Part shown: positions 43,195 through 51,930 of the stretch, piece after piece | How positions within the stretch are numbered: position 1 is the first letter of the stretch | How the letters are laid out: each line of letters opens with the position of its first letter | Assembly: GCA_041488155.1 (NCBI GenBank) | Contig: JBGPOS010000001.1 | Span: 1 to 64,000, forward strand | Reading direction: 5' to 3' | DNA length: 64,000 nt | Source of the DNA: JBGPOS01 sp041488155 | Lineage (GTDB): Bacteria; Chloroflexota; Dehalococcoidia; Tepidiformales; Tepidiformaceae | The notes under the pieces: generated by a model | The model's database searches: none | Told to the model about the DNA's origin: nothing | What the model saw: only the letters and a program-made list of their open reading frames with translations | Program-made: the position numbers and the translations under genes

Positions 43195-43269
43195 TTCCGT
43201 TACCCGGCGAGTTCTCCTGCGCGAAACCGCGACGTGCCGTTTCGGCGCCACGAAAGAGGGGAATTCCGG

Positions 43270-44262
43270 ATGACAGGATCTCACCGGTGCGGGCCGCGGC
43301 GGCGCGGCGTCCTTGCTGGCCTGCTGCTGATGTCTGTCGCGGCCACGGCACTGCTCCTCAGCAGTTGCGGGAGGGACGACAACCTGGCGGGGACGTCCCC
43401 GCCATCACCAACGCCGGTGGCCAGCTCGTCGACCGTCGATGCGTTCCCGTTCACGTTCACGGACTCCACGGGCCAGTCGATCACGCTGGCGGCAGCGCCG
43501 AAACGTATCATCTCGTATTCGCCCGGGGCCACCGAGGCGCTGTTTGCGGTCGGCGCTGGGGCGCAGCTGGTGGCGGTAGACAAGTTCTCAGACTTCCCCG
43601 AGCAGACCAAGTCGCTACCGAAGCTGGAGTATTCGAAACCCGCCCCTGAACCGGCGGTCGGGTACGCGCCGGACCTTGTGATCATGGCGACGCGCCAGGA
43701 GGGGCAGGTTAGTCAGTTCCGGGCGCTCGGGTTGACGGTCGCTCTCATTAGAGAACCGGCGAACCTGCAGGGCCTCACGGAGCAAATGGAACTGATCGGC
43801 CGCATCTCCGGCCACGCCGTGGGCGGAGCCCAACTCGCAACCGGCATGCGCAACCGCATCGCCGCTGTGGCCGGCCGCGTTGCGAAGCTCGATCGCGGCG
43901 CCAGGGTCTTCTACGAGCTGAGTCCTGACGGCTTCACCGTGGCGCCTGACACCTTCATCGGGGCGATGCTCTCCACACTCCGTCTGCAGAACGTCGCCGT
44001 GGGAGCAAAGACTGCATTCCCGCAGCTCTCCGCAGAGGTGGTTATCGCGGGAGACCCCGAGATCATCATCCTGGCCGACGGTGGGGATGCGGGCGGTCAG
44101 ACTGCCGAGCTGGTCAAGGCGCGGCCCGGCTGGGCGACGATCAACGCGGTCAAGAACGGCCGCGTTTACGTCATCGACAGCACCATCTTCAGCCGGCCAG
44201 GTCCGCGCATCGTTGACGCGCTCGACCAGCTCATGAAACTCATCTTTCCGAGCCTCGGATGA
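43270..44262 (+). CDS. btuF: Corrinoid ABC transporter substrate-binding lipoprotein
   Basis: The protein has 330 residues from the ATG at 43270 with GAGGGGAATTCC upstream. The frame begins at 43171, but that part is the terminator hairpin. A basic n-region, hydrophobic stretch and lipobox LLSSC give a lipoprotein with Cys near residue 35. A Ser/Pro linker follows, then the class III binding-protein fold: PKRIISYSPGATEALFAVGAG and a late PGWATINAVKNGRVYVIDS. Placement behind the cobalamin riboswitch and before btuC/btuD makes corrinoids the likely ligand, although siderophore binders look similar. Confidence 0.88.
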   Translation: MTGSHRCGPRRRGVLAGLLLMSVAATALLLSSCGRDDNLAGTSPPSPTPVASSSTVDAFPFTFTDSTGQSITLAAAPKRIISYSPGATEALFAVGAGAQLVAVDKFSDFPEQTKSLPKLEYSKPAPEPAVGYAPDLVIMATRQEGQVSQFRALGLTVALIREPANLQGLTEQMELIGRISGHAVGGAQLATGMRNRIAAVAGRVAKLDRGARVFYELSPDGFTVAPDTFIGAMLSTLRLQNVAVGAKTAFPQLSAEVVIAGDPEIIILADGGDAGGQTAELVKARPGWATINAVKNGRVYVIDSTIFSRPGPRIVDALDQLMKLIFPSLG

Positions 44263-45365
44263 CAGCCAGCGCCGAGCCAGGCCAGCCGCTGAAGGCTCCG
44301 GTACCGTTCACACGGCGGCGACTGACCCTGTATGTTCCGCTTCGCCGGCTGGGGTCGCTGGGAGCCGTGAGCGTGGCCTTGGCGGTCGTCGTAGTCCTGG
44401 CGACGTCGATCGGTACCGTGGGGATTGGCGCCGCGGAGACGCTGCGGACCGTCCTCGGGCATCTCCATCTACCGGTTGATTTCGCGCGCGGGTCAGCGCA
44501 CGACCGGATCATCTGGGATATCCGCCTGCCGCGCGTCCTGACGGCAGTGATCGTCGGCGCCACGCTCGCGAGCTCGGGCGCGTCGTACCAGGCGGTCTTC
44601 CGGAACCACCTCGCCGATCCTTATTTGATCGGCGTCGCCGCAGGCGCCGGCCTCGGCGCGACAATTGCGATCGTTTCGCCGTTGCCGCTCGACTTCTACC
44701 ACTTTGGCTATGTGGCGTTGTTCGCGTTTGTTGGAGCAATCGCGGCCGTCGCGGTGACCTATGAGCTTGCCCGCATCGGCCGTACCGTCCCCGCCGCAAC
44801 GCACATTCTGGCCGGGGTTGCGGTGTCCAGTGCCGCAAGCGCTGCCACATCGCTGCTGATGGTCCTGCACGAGGACAAGATCTACGTCATCTTCGCCTGG
44901 CTCTACGGCGATTTCACTACCGCGAGTTGGCCGAAGTTCTGGGCGGTGGTCCCATATGTTTCTGGCACGTGGGCCGTCCTCCTCTTGTTAGCGCACCAGC
45001 TCAACGTCCTCCAGCTTGGAGACGAGGAGGCGAAGACACTCGGCGTGAGGGTCGAGCTGTTGAAGGTGGTCACGATCGCTGCCGCCTCCCTGGCCACCGC
45101 CGTTTGTGTCGCCGTCTCGGGCCTCATCGGCTTTGTTGGACTGGTCGTACCACACGTCTGCCGGATGCTGATCGGGCCCGACAACCGGATGGTCCTGCCC
45201 ATGTCGATGCTGCTAGGCGCGATCTTCGTGACGATCGCTGATCTCGGCGCTCGGACGCTGCTTTCTCCGCAGGAACTTCCCGTCGGGGTGCTGACCGCCT
45301 TCATCGGCGCGCCGTTCTTCCTGATGCTCTTGCGGCGGAATCGAAAGCTGGTGGCCGCGCTGTGA
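44259..45365 (+). CDS. btuC: Corrinoid ABC transporter permease (FecCD family)
   Basis: The protein has 368 residues, overlapping btuF by 4 bp (ATGA). About ten TM helices of the FecCD/BtuC family are present. Motifs: RLPRVLTAVIVGATLASSGASYQAVFRNHLADPYLIGVAAGAGLG near residue 90, a mid G-x-x-V-x-x-x-A segment (HILAGVAVSSAASAATSLL), and VSGLIGFVGLVVPHVCRMLIGPDNR near 290. It forms the membrane channel with BtuF and BtuD. Confidence 0.92.
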   Translation: MTASAEPGQPLKAPVPFTRRRLTLYVPLRRLGSLGAVSVALAVVVVLATSIGTVGIGAAETLRTVLGHLHLPVDFARGSAHDRIIWDIRLPRVLTAVIVGATLASSGASYQAVFRNHLADPYLIGVAAGAGLGATIAIVSPLPLDFYHFGYVALFAFVGAIAAVAVTYELARIGRTVPAATHILAGVAVSSAASAATSLLMVLHEDKIYVIFAWLYGDFTTASWPKFWAVVPYVSGTWAVLLLLAHQLNVLQLGDEEAKTLGVRVELLKVVTIAAASLATAVCVAVSGLIGFVGLVVPHVCRMLIGPDNRMVLPMSMLLGAIFVTIADLGARTLLSPQELPVGVLTAFIGAPFFLMLLRRNRKLVAAL

Positions 45366-46156
45366 GCGCATTGCTCGAGCTCCGAGTAGTGACTGTGCGC
45401 TTCGGCGAACGCACCGCGCTGGACCACGTCTCGCTGTCCCTGCGGCGGGGCGAGATGCTGGCCCTCGTCGGGCCCAACGGGGCAGGCAAGTCGACGGCCC
45501 TGCGTGTCGCCGCCGGGCTTCTTCGGCCGGATGCCGGCGAGGTGGCGCTGGAGGGAGTCGCCCTGCGCCACTGGAAGCCTCGCAAGCTCGCCTGCGCCCT
45601 CGCGCTGGTGTCGCAGTTCCCCGTCCTCCCGCCCCTTTATAGCGTCCGCGATGCCGTGGCCCTGGGTCGCGCGCCGCATCTGCCGTTCCTCGGGACCGAG
45701 GGTGCGCGCGACCGTGCCGTCGTCGCAGGGAGCCTCGCAGCGGCGGGTATTTCGGGGTTCGCGGGACGGCGCGTGGGCGAGCTCTCCGGCGGCGAACGTC
45801 AACGAGTAGCGATCGCGCGGGCCCTGGCGCAGGAGCCGCGCTGCCTCCTGATGGACGAACCGACTGCCAACCTGGACCTCCGTTACCAGGAAGGGACGCT
45901 CTCGTTGCTGCGGGAAATGGCAGCCAGGCAGGGCATCGGCGTGCTCGTCGTCCTGCACGACCTGAGCGTCGCCGCACACTTTTGCGATCGCGTGATCCTG
46001 ATCGCGGAGGGGCGGACGGTTGCCGCCGGCAACCCGGCCTGCGTCCTCCGCCCTGACCTGTTGAGTGCCGTCTATGGGACGCGGCTTGAGGTGATCGAGC
46101 ATCCAGGTACGGGGAGGCCGGTCGTCGTACACGCCGGCGCACGGAGGCCGCTATGA
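45362..46156 (+). CDS. btuD: Corrinoid ABC transporter ATP-binding protein
   Basis: The protein has 264 residues from a GTG overlapping the btuC stop by 4 bp. Walker A is GPNGAGKST near residue 38, signature LSGGERQR, Walker B CLLMDEPTANLD and switch His VLHDLSVAAHFCDR. The sequence is typical of FepC/BtuD ATPases. It energises BtuC. Confidence 0.92.
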   Translation: MSALLELRVVTVRFGERTALDHVSLSLRRGEMLALVGPNGAGKSTALRVAAGLLRPDAGEVALEGVALRHWKPRKLACALALVSQFPVLPPLYSVRDAVALGRAPHLPFLGTEGARDRAVVAGSLAAAGISGFAGRRVGELSGGERQRVAIARALAQEPRCLLMDEPTANLDLRYQEGTLSLLREMAARQGIGVLVVLHDLSVAAHFCDRVILIAEGRTVAAGNPACVLRPDLLSAVYGTRLEVIEHPGTGRPVVVHAGARRPL

Positions 46157-46683
46157 GTCAGAAGCGGCGGGGACTTGTGATCGTGAATACCGGGAACGGC
46201 AAGGGAAAGACGACGGCTGCGCTCGGACTGCTTCTCCGCGCCTGGGGCCACGACTACCGCACCGTCATGCTCCAGTTCATCAAGTCGGGAGACCGCCCGA
46301 CGGGGGAACGAATCGCCGCCGGACGCATTGGTCTGGGAATCGTGCCCCTGGGCGATGGATTTACCTGGCTTTCGAAAGACCTGGACCGTTCGAAGCAGCT
46401 CGCGATTGCGGCCTGGGAGCGCGGCCGGGAACACATCCTCTCGGGCGACTACGACGTGGTCATCCTCGACGAGATGACGTACCCCCTCCAGTACCTCTGG
46501 ATCGACACGGCCGAGGTGGTCAGGGTGCTTCAGAGCCGACCTCCCCACGTGCACGTTGTGATCACCGGGCGGGCCGCGCCGCCGGCGCTGGTCGAGGCGG
46601 CCGACCTCGTCACGGAGATGACCGAGGTGAAGCATCCCTTCCGCGACCAGGGGATTAGCGCGCAGCCAGGAGTGGACTTTTGA
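46153..46683 (+). CDS. cobO: Cob(I)yrinic acid a,c-diamide adenosyltransferase
   Basis: The protein has 176 residues, overlapping btuD by 4 bp. NTGNGKGKTTAALGLLLRAWGH near residue 12 is the CobO/BtuR P-loop. FIKSGDRPTGE, DYDVVILDEMTYPLQY and VVITGRAAPPALVEAADLVTEM are family segments. It adds the 5'-deoxyadenosyl group to the corrinoid cobalt. Early position in the operon is consistent with adenosylation of imported corrinoids. Confidence 0.94.
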   Translation: MSQKRRGLVIVNTGNGKGKTTAALGLLLRAWGHDYRTVMLQFIKSGDRPTGERIAAGRIGLGIVPLGDGFTWLSKDLDRSKQLAIAAWERGREHILSGDYDVVILDEMTYPLQYLWIDTAEVVRVLQSRPPHVHVVITGRAAPPALVEAADLVTEMTEVKHPFRDQGISAQPGVDF

Positions 46684-46777
46684 ACATTGAAGTCCGTCCC
46701 ACAAACGTCCCCGGACTCCGCGTGGAGGTGTCGTCCAGCTTCACGGCGAAGGGTCGTCTTGAACGGAGTGCGCCCGC

Positions 46778-48130
46778 GTGAAGGCGTTTATGGTCGGAGG
46801 CACGCAGAGCGGCGTCGGCAAGACGACAGTCACCGTCGCGTTGCTCGGGGCGCTCGCCCGGCGCGGGCTCAAGGTCGCTCCCTTCAACGCTGGGCCGGAC
46901 TACATCGACCCGACCTACCACGAGGCCGCAGCGGGCATTCCTTCGCGGAACCTCGACACCTGGATGCTCCCGCAGGACGAGGTCGTCCGTTCGTTCCGGC
47001 GCGCGGCGGGCCGCGCCGACGTCGCAATCGTCGAAGGCGTGATGGGCCTCTTTGACGGGCGTTCTGGCGAAGACGAGGCGGGCAGCAGCGCGCACCTCGC
47101 CAAGCTTCTTGGGATCCCCGTGATCCTGGTGGTTGATGCGGGCGCGGTGGAGCGCAGCGCCGGGGCGATGGTGCTCGGCTACCGCACGTTCGACCCAGAG
47201 GTAACGATCGCCGGCGCCATACTGAACAACCTGGCGAGCGAGGGACACTACCACGCCACGCGGAGCGGCATCGTCCGGCAGGCGGGGGTACCCGTGCTCG
47301 GCGGCGTCTACGGCGATGCGTCGCTCGCGGCGCCATCACGCCACCTCGGGCTGGTCCCCGCCCCCGAATTGCAGTCGACAGGGTTCGTGGCACGAGCCGC
47401 GGAGATGGCTGAGAAGTCGATCGACATCGATGGCATCCTCGCGCGCGCGGCCGACGTTGGGTCGGCGCGGAACGACGAGAAGAGGACCGCGCCCGCAAGG
47501 GTCCGCGTCCCCATCGCGATCGCGCGTGACCGAGCCTTCAGCTTCTACTACGAAGACAGCCTCGATCTCCTGGCGGAGGCTGGGGCGGACCTCCTGCCGT
47601 TCTCGCCCCTGGAAGACGTCGCTTTGCCCACCGGAGCGCACGGGGTGTACATCGGCGGCGGGTTCCCTGAGGTTTTTGCCGAACAGTTGGCTGCCAACCG
47701 GCCCATGGCCGCCGCGTTGCGCGACGCGGAGGCCCGCGGTATCCCCATCTATGCGGAATGCGGCGGCCACATGTACCTGGGAGAGTCGCTGACCGCGCAG
47801 GACGGCGCGACTCACGCCATGGCCGGTCTCACGCCGGTGCGAAGCACGTTCGCGGGCACCCGCCTGACGCTGGGCTACCGCGTCGCCCACGCCCTGAGCG
47901 ACGGTGCGATGTTCGCCCGCGGCGCGACAATTCGGGGTCACGAGTTCCACCTTTCGCAATCGGCGCCGACAGGCGAGGAGTCTGCCTGCTGGGACTTCAC
48001 AGATCCAGTGCTCGGTGCAACCGGCTACCGCCGTGGCAACACCTGGAGCTCCTACCTCCACGTCCACCTCGGCGCGGCGCCCGGATCTGCCGCCAGGTTC
48101 GTCCAATCCTGCCTGGACGGGCCACGATGA
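46778..48130 (+). CDS. cobB: Cobyrinic acid a,c-diamide synthase (CobB/CbiA)
   Basis: The protein has 450 residues from a GTG with ACGGAG upstream. The N-terminal DTBS-like ATPase has GTQSGVGKTTVTVALL near residue 9 and PDYIDPTYH. The C-terminal triad-type glutaminase has GVYIGGGFPEVFAEQLAAN and the catalytic Cys in YAECGGHMYLGESL. It amidates the a and c carboxylates of cobyrinic acid or its hydrogenobyrinic analogue. It follows cobO after 94 bp with no separate promoter that I can defend. Confidence 0.93.
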   Translation: MKAFMVGGTQSGVGKTTVTVALLGALARRGLKVAPFNAGPDYIDPTYHEAAAGIPSRNLDTWMLPQDEVVRSFRRAAGRADVAIVEGVMGLFDGRSGEDEAGSSAHLAKLLGIPVILVVDAGAVERSAGAMVLGYRTFDPEVTIAGAILNNLASEGHYHATRSGIVRQAGVPVLGGVYGDASLAAPSRHLGLVPAPELQSTGFVARAAEMAEKSIDIDGILARAADVGSARNDEKRTAPARVRVPIAIARDRAFSFYYEDSLDLLAEAGADLLPFSPLEDVALPTGAHGVYIGGGFPEVFAEQLAANRPMAAALRDAEARGIPIYAECGGHMYLGESLTAQDGATHAMAGLTPVRSTFAGTRLTLGYRVAHALSDGAMFARGATIRGHEFHLSQSAPTGEESACWDFTDPVLGATGYRRGNTWSSYLHVHLGAAPGSAARFVQSCLDGPR

Positions 48131-49197
48131 CCGGACTTGCTGCGCGACTGCAAGCGATCATCGATGGCGTGCAGCCACTGGACTCGGCCGCCATGGCGGC
48201 CGCCCGCGAGCGCCACAAGAAGCTCACCAAGCCGCCGGGAAGCCTGGGACGCCTCGAAGACCTGAGCGTGCAGCTCGCCGGCATCAGCGGCAGTGCTCGT
48301 CCACGGATGGAGCGGAAAGCGGTGATCATCGCGGCTGCCGACCATGGCGTCGCCGCGGCTGGGGTCTCAGCCTACCCTCAGGCCGTGACCGGCCAGATGG
48401 TCGCCAACTTCCTCGCCGGAGGTGCGGCGATCAACGTGCTCGCGCGGCGGGCCGGGGCGCGGGTAGTGGTCGTGGACTTCGGCGTCGCGACCCCGCTGGC
48501 GCCAGCCGAAGGGCTCGTCTCGCGCTCCCTCGGCGCAGGCACCATGAACTTGGCAGACGGCCCGGCAATGTCGCGCGAGGAGGCTCTGACCGCCATCCTG
48601 GCCGGGGTCGACGTATTCGACGCGCAGCACGCGCAAGGCCTGGACCTGGTGGCGGCGGGCGATATGGGGATCGCCAACACCACCGCCGCTTCAGCCGTCG
48701 TGGCCGCCCTCACCGGCGTCCCGGTGCATGAGGTGACCGGGCAAGGGACGGGGCTAGATGCAGCCACCTGGCGGCACAAGGTCGCAGTCATAGAGCAGTC
48801 CCTGGAACGCAATGCGCCGGATCCGGCCGACGCCGTCGACGTCCTCGCGAAGGTCGGAGGGTTCGAGATCGCCGGGATCGCAGGCATTCTGCTGGCTGCT
48901 GCACGCGCGCGGGTGCCTTTCGTGCTCGACGGCTTCATCGCCAGCGCGGGCGCGCTGGCGGCGGTGCGGCTCTGCCCGGCGGCGCGGGACTACATCATCC
49001 CGTCGCACCGGTCAGTCGAACGGGGGCACCGGGCCGTCTTCGAGGCGCTCGCAATGGAGCCGCTCTTCGACCTCAGGATGCGGCTGGGAGAGGGGACTGG
49101 GGCCGCGATGGCGATGCAAATCATTGAGGACGCAGCCTGCATCCTCGACGAGATGGCGACCTTCGCCGAAGCCGGGGTCTCGGAGGCTACCGATTGA
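48127..49197 (+). CDS. cobT: Nicotinate-nucleotide:dimethylbenzimidazole phosphoribosyltransferase
   Basis: The protein has 356 residues from the ATG at 48127, which overlaps the cobB stop; a longer in-frame reading lies over cobB. KPPGSLGRLEDLSVQLAGI, AADHGVAAAGVSAYPQ, GDMGIANTTAASAVVAALTG and the catalytic Glu in LRMRLGEGTGAAMAM identify CobT. It activates the lower-ligand base to alpha-ribazole phosphate. Confidence 0.95.
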   Translation: MTGLAARLQAIIDGVQPLDSAAMAAARERHKKLTKPPGSLGRLEDLSVQLAGISGSARPRMERKAVIIAAADHGVAAAGVSAYPQAVTGQMVANFLAGGAAINVLARRAGARVVVVDFGVATPLAPAEGLVSRSLGAGTMNLADGPAMSREEALTAILAGVDVFDAQHAQGLDLVAAGDMGIANTTAASAVVAALTGVPVHEVTGQGTGLDAATWRHKVAVIEQSLERNAPDPADAVDVLAKVGGFEIAGIAGILLAAARARVPFVLDGFIASAGALAAVRLCPAARDYIIPSHRSVERGHRAVFEALAMEPLFDLRMRLGEGTGAAMAMQIIEDAACILDEMATFAEAGVSEATD

Positions 49198-49970
49198 TCC
49201 GTGGGATGCGGTCTGCGGTGGCGTTCCTGACTGTCCTGCCGATCGGCGGCAGGAAAGGCGGGGAAAGCCCGGGCGAAGGTGGCATCGCCTGGTATGGGGC
49301 TGTCGGGGCGCTCGTTGGCGTGCTCCTGGGCGCGACTATGGCCGGGGCGTGGGAACTCTGGTCGCCCCTGGTTGCCGCTGCGTTGACCGTTGTCGCCTGG
49401 GCGATCATCACTGGTGGGCTGCACCTCGACGGGCTTGCCGACACCGCAGACGCCGGGTTCGCGGCTGTGCCCCGGGAGCGCCGGCTCGAGATCCTGCGAG
49501 ACGTGCATCACGGGACTTTCGCCGTCGTCGCGGTGGCACTGGTGCTCCTCCTGAAGTTCTCCCTGCTCGCCTCGCCCAGACGGGAGGATGCCGTGGCTGC
49601 CCTGCTCGTGGCGCCGACCATTGCGCGCGCTGCGGTTGTGCTCGTGGCCAGCCGGATGGCTCCAGCAAGGGCCGCGGGTCTGGGACGCGGCTTCCGCGAC
49701 GAGGCCGGGGTGTTCCCGATGGCGGCCTGCTTCGCGTTTGCGATGTTCGCTGCGCTCGTCGCGTTCGGCTGGGTCGGCCTCATTGCGCTCGCCGCCGGCC
49801 TGGGGTTCGCTGCTCTGCTCTCGGCAGGTCTCCGGTTGAGGTTCGGAGGAATGACGGGCGATCTCCTCGGCGCCTTGATCGAACTGACGGAGGTGGCCGT
49901 GCTTCTGGCAGGCGCTGCCATCCTCCAGCACGGACCGTCCGGCGCCTTCCCAGTGCGGGCGTGGCTGTGA
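49194..49970 (+). CDS. cobS: Adenosylcobinamide-GDP ribazoletransferase (cobalamin synthase)
   Basis: The protein has 258 residues. The TTG at 49194 is favoured because GGAGG lies seven bases before it and it overlaps the cobT stop; an ATG at 49206 is the alternative. Multiple TM helices surround the CDP-alcohol-like signature GGLHLDGLADTADAGFA, where the Asp residues bind Mg. RRLEILRDVHHGTFAVVA follows. It joins adenosyl-GDP-cobinamide to alpha-ribazole (phosphate). Confidence 0.94.
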   Translation: MIRGMRSAVAFLTVLPIGGRKGGESPGEGGIAWYGAVGALVGVLLGATMAGAWELWSPLVAAALTVVAWAIITGGLHLDGLADTADAGFAAVPRERRLEILRDVHHGTFAVVAVALVLLLKFSLLASPRREDAVAALLVAPTIARAAVVLVASRMAPARAAGLGRGFRDEAGVFPMAACFAFAMFAALVAFGWVGLIALAAGLGFAALLSAGLRLRFGGMTGDLLGALIELTEVAVLLAGAAILQHGPSGAFPVRAWL

Positions 49971-50878
49971 GACGACGGTTCGCGGTGCTCCTGGTCGCGG
50001 CGGGTATCGACCTGCTCTGGGGAGAGTTGCCGAACCGAATCCACCCGGTGGCGGCACTGGGCCATGGCATCGGCGCGGCCGACCGAACGCTCACCAGGGA
50101 TGGCGCCAGCGATCGCCTTGGCGCGGGAGTGGTGCTCGCCCTAGCCGTACCGCTCCTTGTCGTAGCTGCCGCCCTAGGCGCGATCCGGCTACTGCGGCGT
50201 CTTCCCGCACCGCTCGGCCCGCTCGGAGAGGCAGTTGTCCTGAAGCAAACGTTCGCGGTGCGGGCGCTGTTCGAGCACTGTTCCGGTGCGGAGAGGCTCT
50301 TGCTGCGCGATGACCTGGAGGGTGCTCGCTTCGCAGTGAGCCGAATGGTGAGCCGCGAGACCGCCAGGCTCTCGCAAGGACAGGTCGCTTCGGCGGCGAT
50401 CGAGTCGCTGTCTGAGAACGCCTCCGACAGCGCAGTCGCGCCGTGGCTCTGGTTCGGAGTGGGTGGCACGACCTTTGCCGCCGCCTATCGCGCGGTGAAC
50501 ACGCTCGACGCAATGGTCGGCTACCGCGAACGGGGCGCCTTCGGCATGCCCTCGGCGCGGCTCGACGATGTCGCCAATTTCGTCCCGGCACGGTTGACGG
50601 CTGCGGCGATCGCGCTGGCGAGTGGCAGGCCGTCACCCGTGTGGCAGAGGACAATCCGCGATCACGGCCAAACACCGAGCCCGAATTCAGGCTGGCCGAT
50701 GGCGGCGGCCGCCTATGCCCTCGGCGTTCGGCTGGAGAAGCCAGGCCATCATGTACTCAACAAGGAAGGTCCACTTCCCGCAGCTGGGGACATCGCCCGG
50801 GCGCGGCGGCTCGTCGGCATGGCATTGGTGCTGGTGGGCTTCGGTGCCAGCTCGTTGCTCGTTCGAGGGCGGCAATGA
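49967..50878 (+). CDS. cbiB: Adenosylcobinamide-phosphate synthase (CbiB/CobD)
   Basis: The protein has 303 residues from a GTG overlapping the cobS stop; the frame is open far upstream but over cobS. Signatures: PNRIHPVAALGHGIG near residue 22, SRETARLSQGQVASAAIESLSENASDSAVAP, AYRAVNTLDAMVGYR and RLDDVANFVPARLTA. Several TM helices are present. It attaches aminopropanol phosphate (or its analogue) to cobyrate. Confidence 0.95.
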   Translation: MRRRFAVLLVAAGIDLLWGELPNRIHPVAALGHGIGAADRTLTRDGASDRLGAGVVLALAVPLLVVAAALGAIRLLRRLPAPLGPLGEAVVLKQTFAVRALFEHCSGAERLLLRDDLEGARFAVSRMVSRETARLSQGQVASAAIESLSENASDSAVAPWLWFGVGGTTFAAAYRAVNTLDAMVGYRERGAFGMPSARLDDVANFVPARLTAAAIALASGRPSPVWQRTIRDHGQTPSPNSGWPMAAAAYALGVRLEKPGHHVLNKEGPLPAAGDIARARRLVGMALVLVGFGASSLLVRGRQ

Positions 50879-51930
50879 CGGCGCGGGTGGTGCACGGGGG
50901 CCTGACCGCCGCTGAGCGCGAGGAACTAGCAGGGGCAGGTGTCGATGTCGTTGACCTGAGCGCCAACGTCAACCCCTACGGACCGCTTCCGCGTGTCCTG
51001 CGTGCAGCCCGCCAGACCCGCCTGGATCGCTATCCCGACGTCGATGCGGCAACGCTTCGTGCGGCGTATGCGAACGCCCACGGACTGGACCCCGCACAGG
51101 TGCTGGCCGGGCACGGGTCAAGTGAGCTGATCTACCTGGCCGCGCGGGCGTTCGTCAGCGCCGGAGGAGCGGGGCTAGTCGCCGGTCCGACGTTCGGCGA
51201 GTACGCAGCGGCCATCGGCGCCGCTGGCGGGCGGGTAATCGAACTCAGGGCTGAAGCCCGTGATGGGTTCAGGCTGGACTCGGGACAACTTGTCGAGGTC
51301 ATCCGCAAAGAGCGGCCGGGGGTCGTCTTCCTCTGCAACCCGAATAACCCAACAGGCAGCCTGACTGCAGGGGACGCGATCGAAGCGATTACCGATGCTG
51401 CGCGGGGCTGCTCGGCGATCGTGGTCATCGACGAGGCGTACATGGAGTTCGCCGCGACTCGAGCCGCACCCAGTTCGCCAGCACCAGGACGCCTCATCCT
51501 CCGATCGCTCACCAAGCTGCATTCCATTCCCGGGCTCCGGCTGGGGCTGATGGCAGGGAACGTGTGTGACATCGACCGGGTGCGGATGCTTCAGCCACCG
51601 TGGGCCGTGAGTGCACCCGCCGCTGCCGCCGCCCTGCAGTCGCTGGGCGAGGGTGAGTTCGAGCGCCGGAGCGTGGCCCGGCTAACGGCGACGCGAGAAA
51701 TGCTGACACGCGACCTGGCGGACCGCGGCTGGGATGTCACGCCATCGGAAGCGAACTTCGTCCTGGTCCAGGTTGGCGACGGGAGCGGGTTTCGCTCGCG
51801 TCTCTTGCTAAGAGGGTTTGCTGTCCGCGATTGCGCGTCGTTTGGGTTGCCCGAATACGTGCGTATCGCCGTGCCCCACCACACCCACCTCGACCGGCTC
51901 GCGGTGGCGATGGAGGATGCCCGCGGATGA
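50875..51930 (+). CDS. cobD: PLP-dependent threonine-phosphate decarboxylase-like enzyme
   Basis: The protein has 351 residues, overlapping cbiB by 4 bp. It belongs to the fold-type I aminotransferase family, histidinol-phosphate aminotransferase-like: DLSANVNPYGPLPRVLRA, CNPNNPTGSLT, VVIDEAYMEF, and the PLP lysine in SLTKLHSIPGLRLG near residue 215. Position between cbiB and cobQ points to L-threonine-O-3-phosphate decarboxylase (Salmonella CobD; called CobC in other schemes), which supplies aminopropanol phosphate. A HisC role is possible but less likely here. Confidence 0.88.
   Translation: MTARVVHGGLTAAEREELAGAGVDVVDLSANVNPYGPLPRVLRAARQTRLDRYPDVDAATLRAAYANAHGLDPAQVLAGHGSSELIYLAARAFVSAGGAGLVAGPTFGEYAAAIGAAGGRVIELRAEARDGFRLDSGQLVEVIRKERPGVVFLCNPNNPTGSLTAGDAIEAITDAARGCSAIVVIDEAYMEFAATRAAPSSPAPGRLILRSLTKLHSIPGLRLGLMAGNVCDIDRVRMLQPPWAVSAPAAAAALQSLGEGEFERRSVARLTATREMLTRDLADRGWDVTPSEANFVLVQVGDGSGFRSRLLLRGFAVRDCASFGLPEYVRIAVPHHTHLDRLAVAMEDARG

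Noticed and set aside
48812..49966. Upstream extension of the cbiB frame (688 codons in total)
   Set aside because: It overlaps cobT and cobS out of frame; the GTG at 49967 overlapping the cobS stop fits the operon's pattern.
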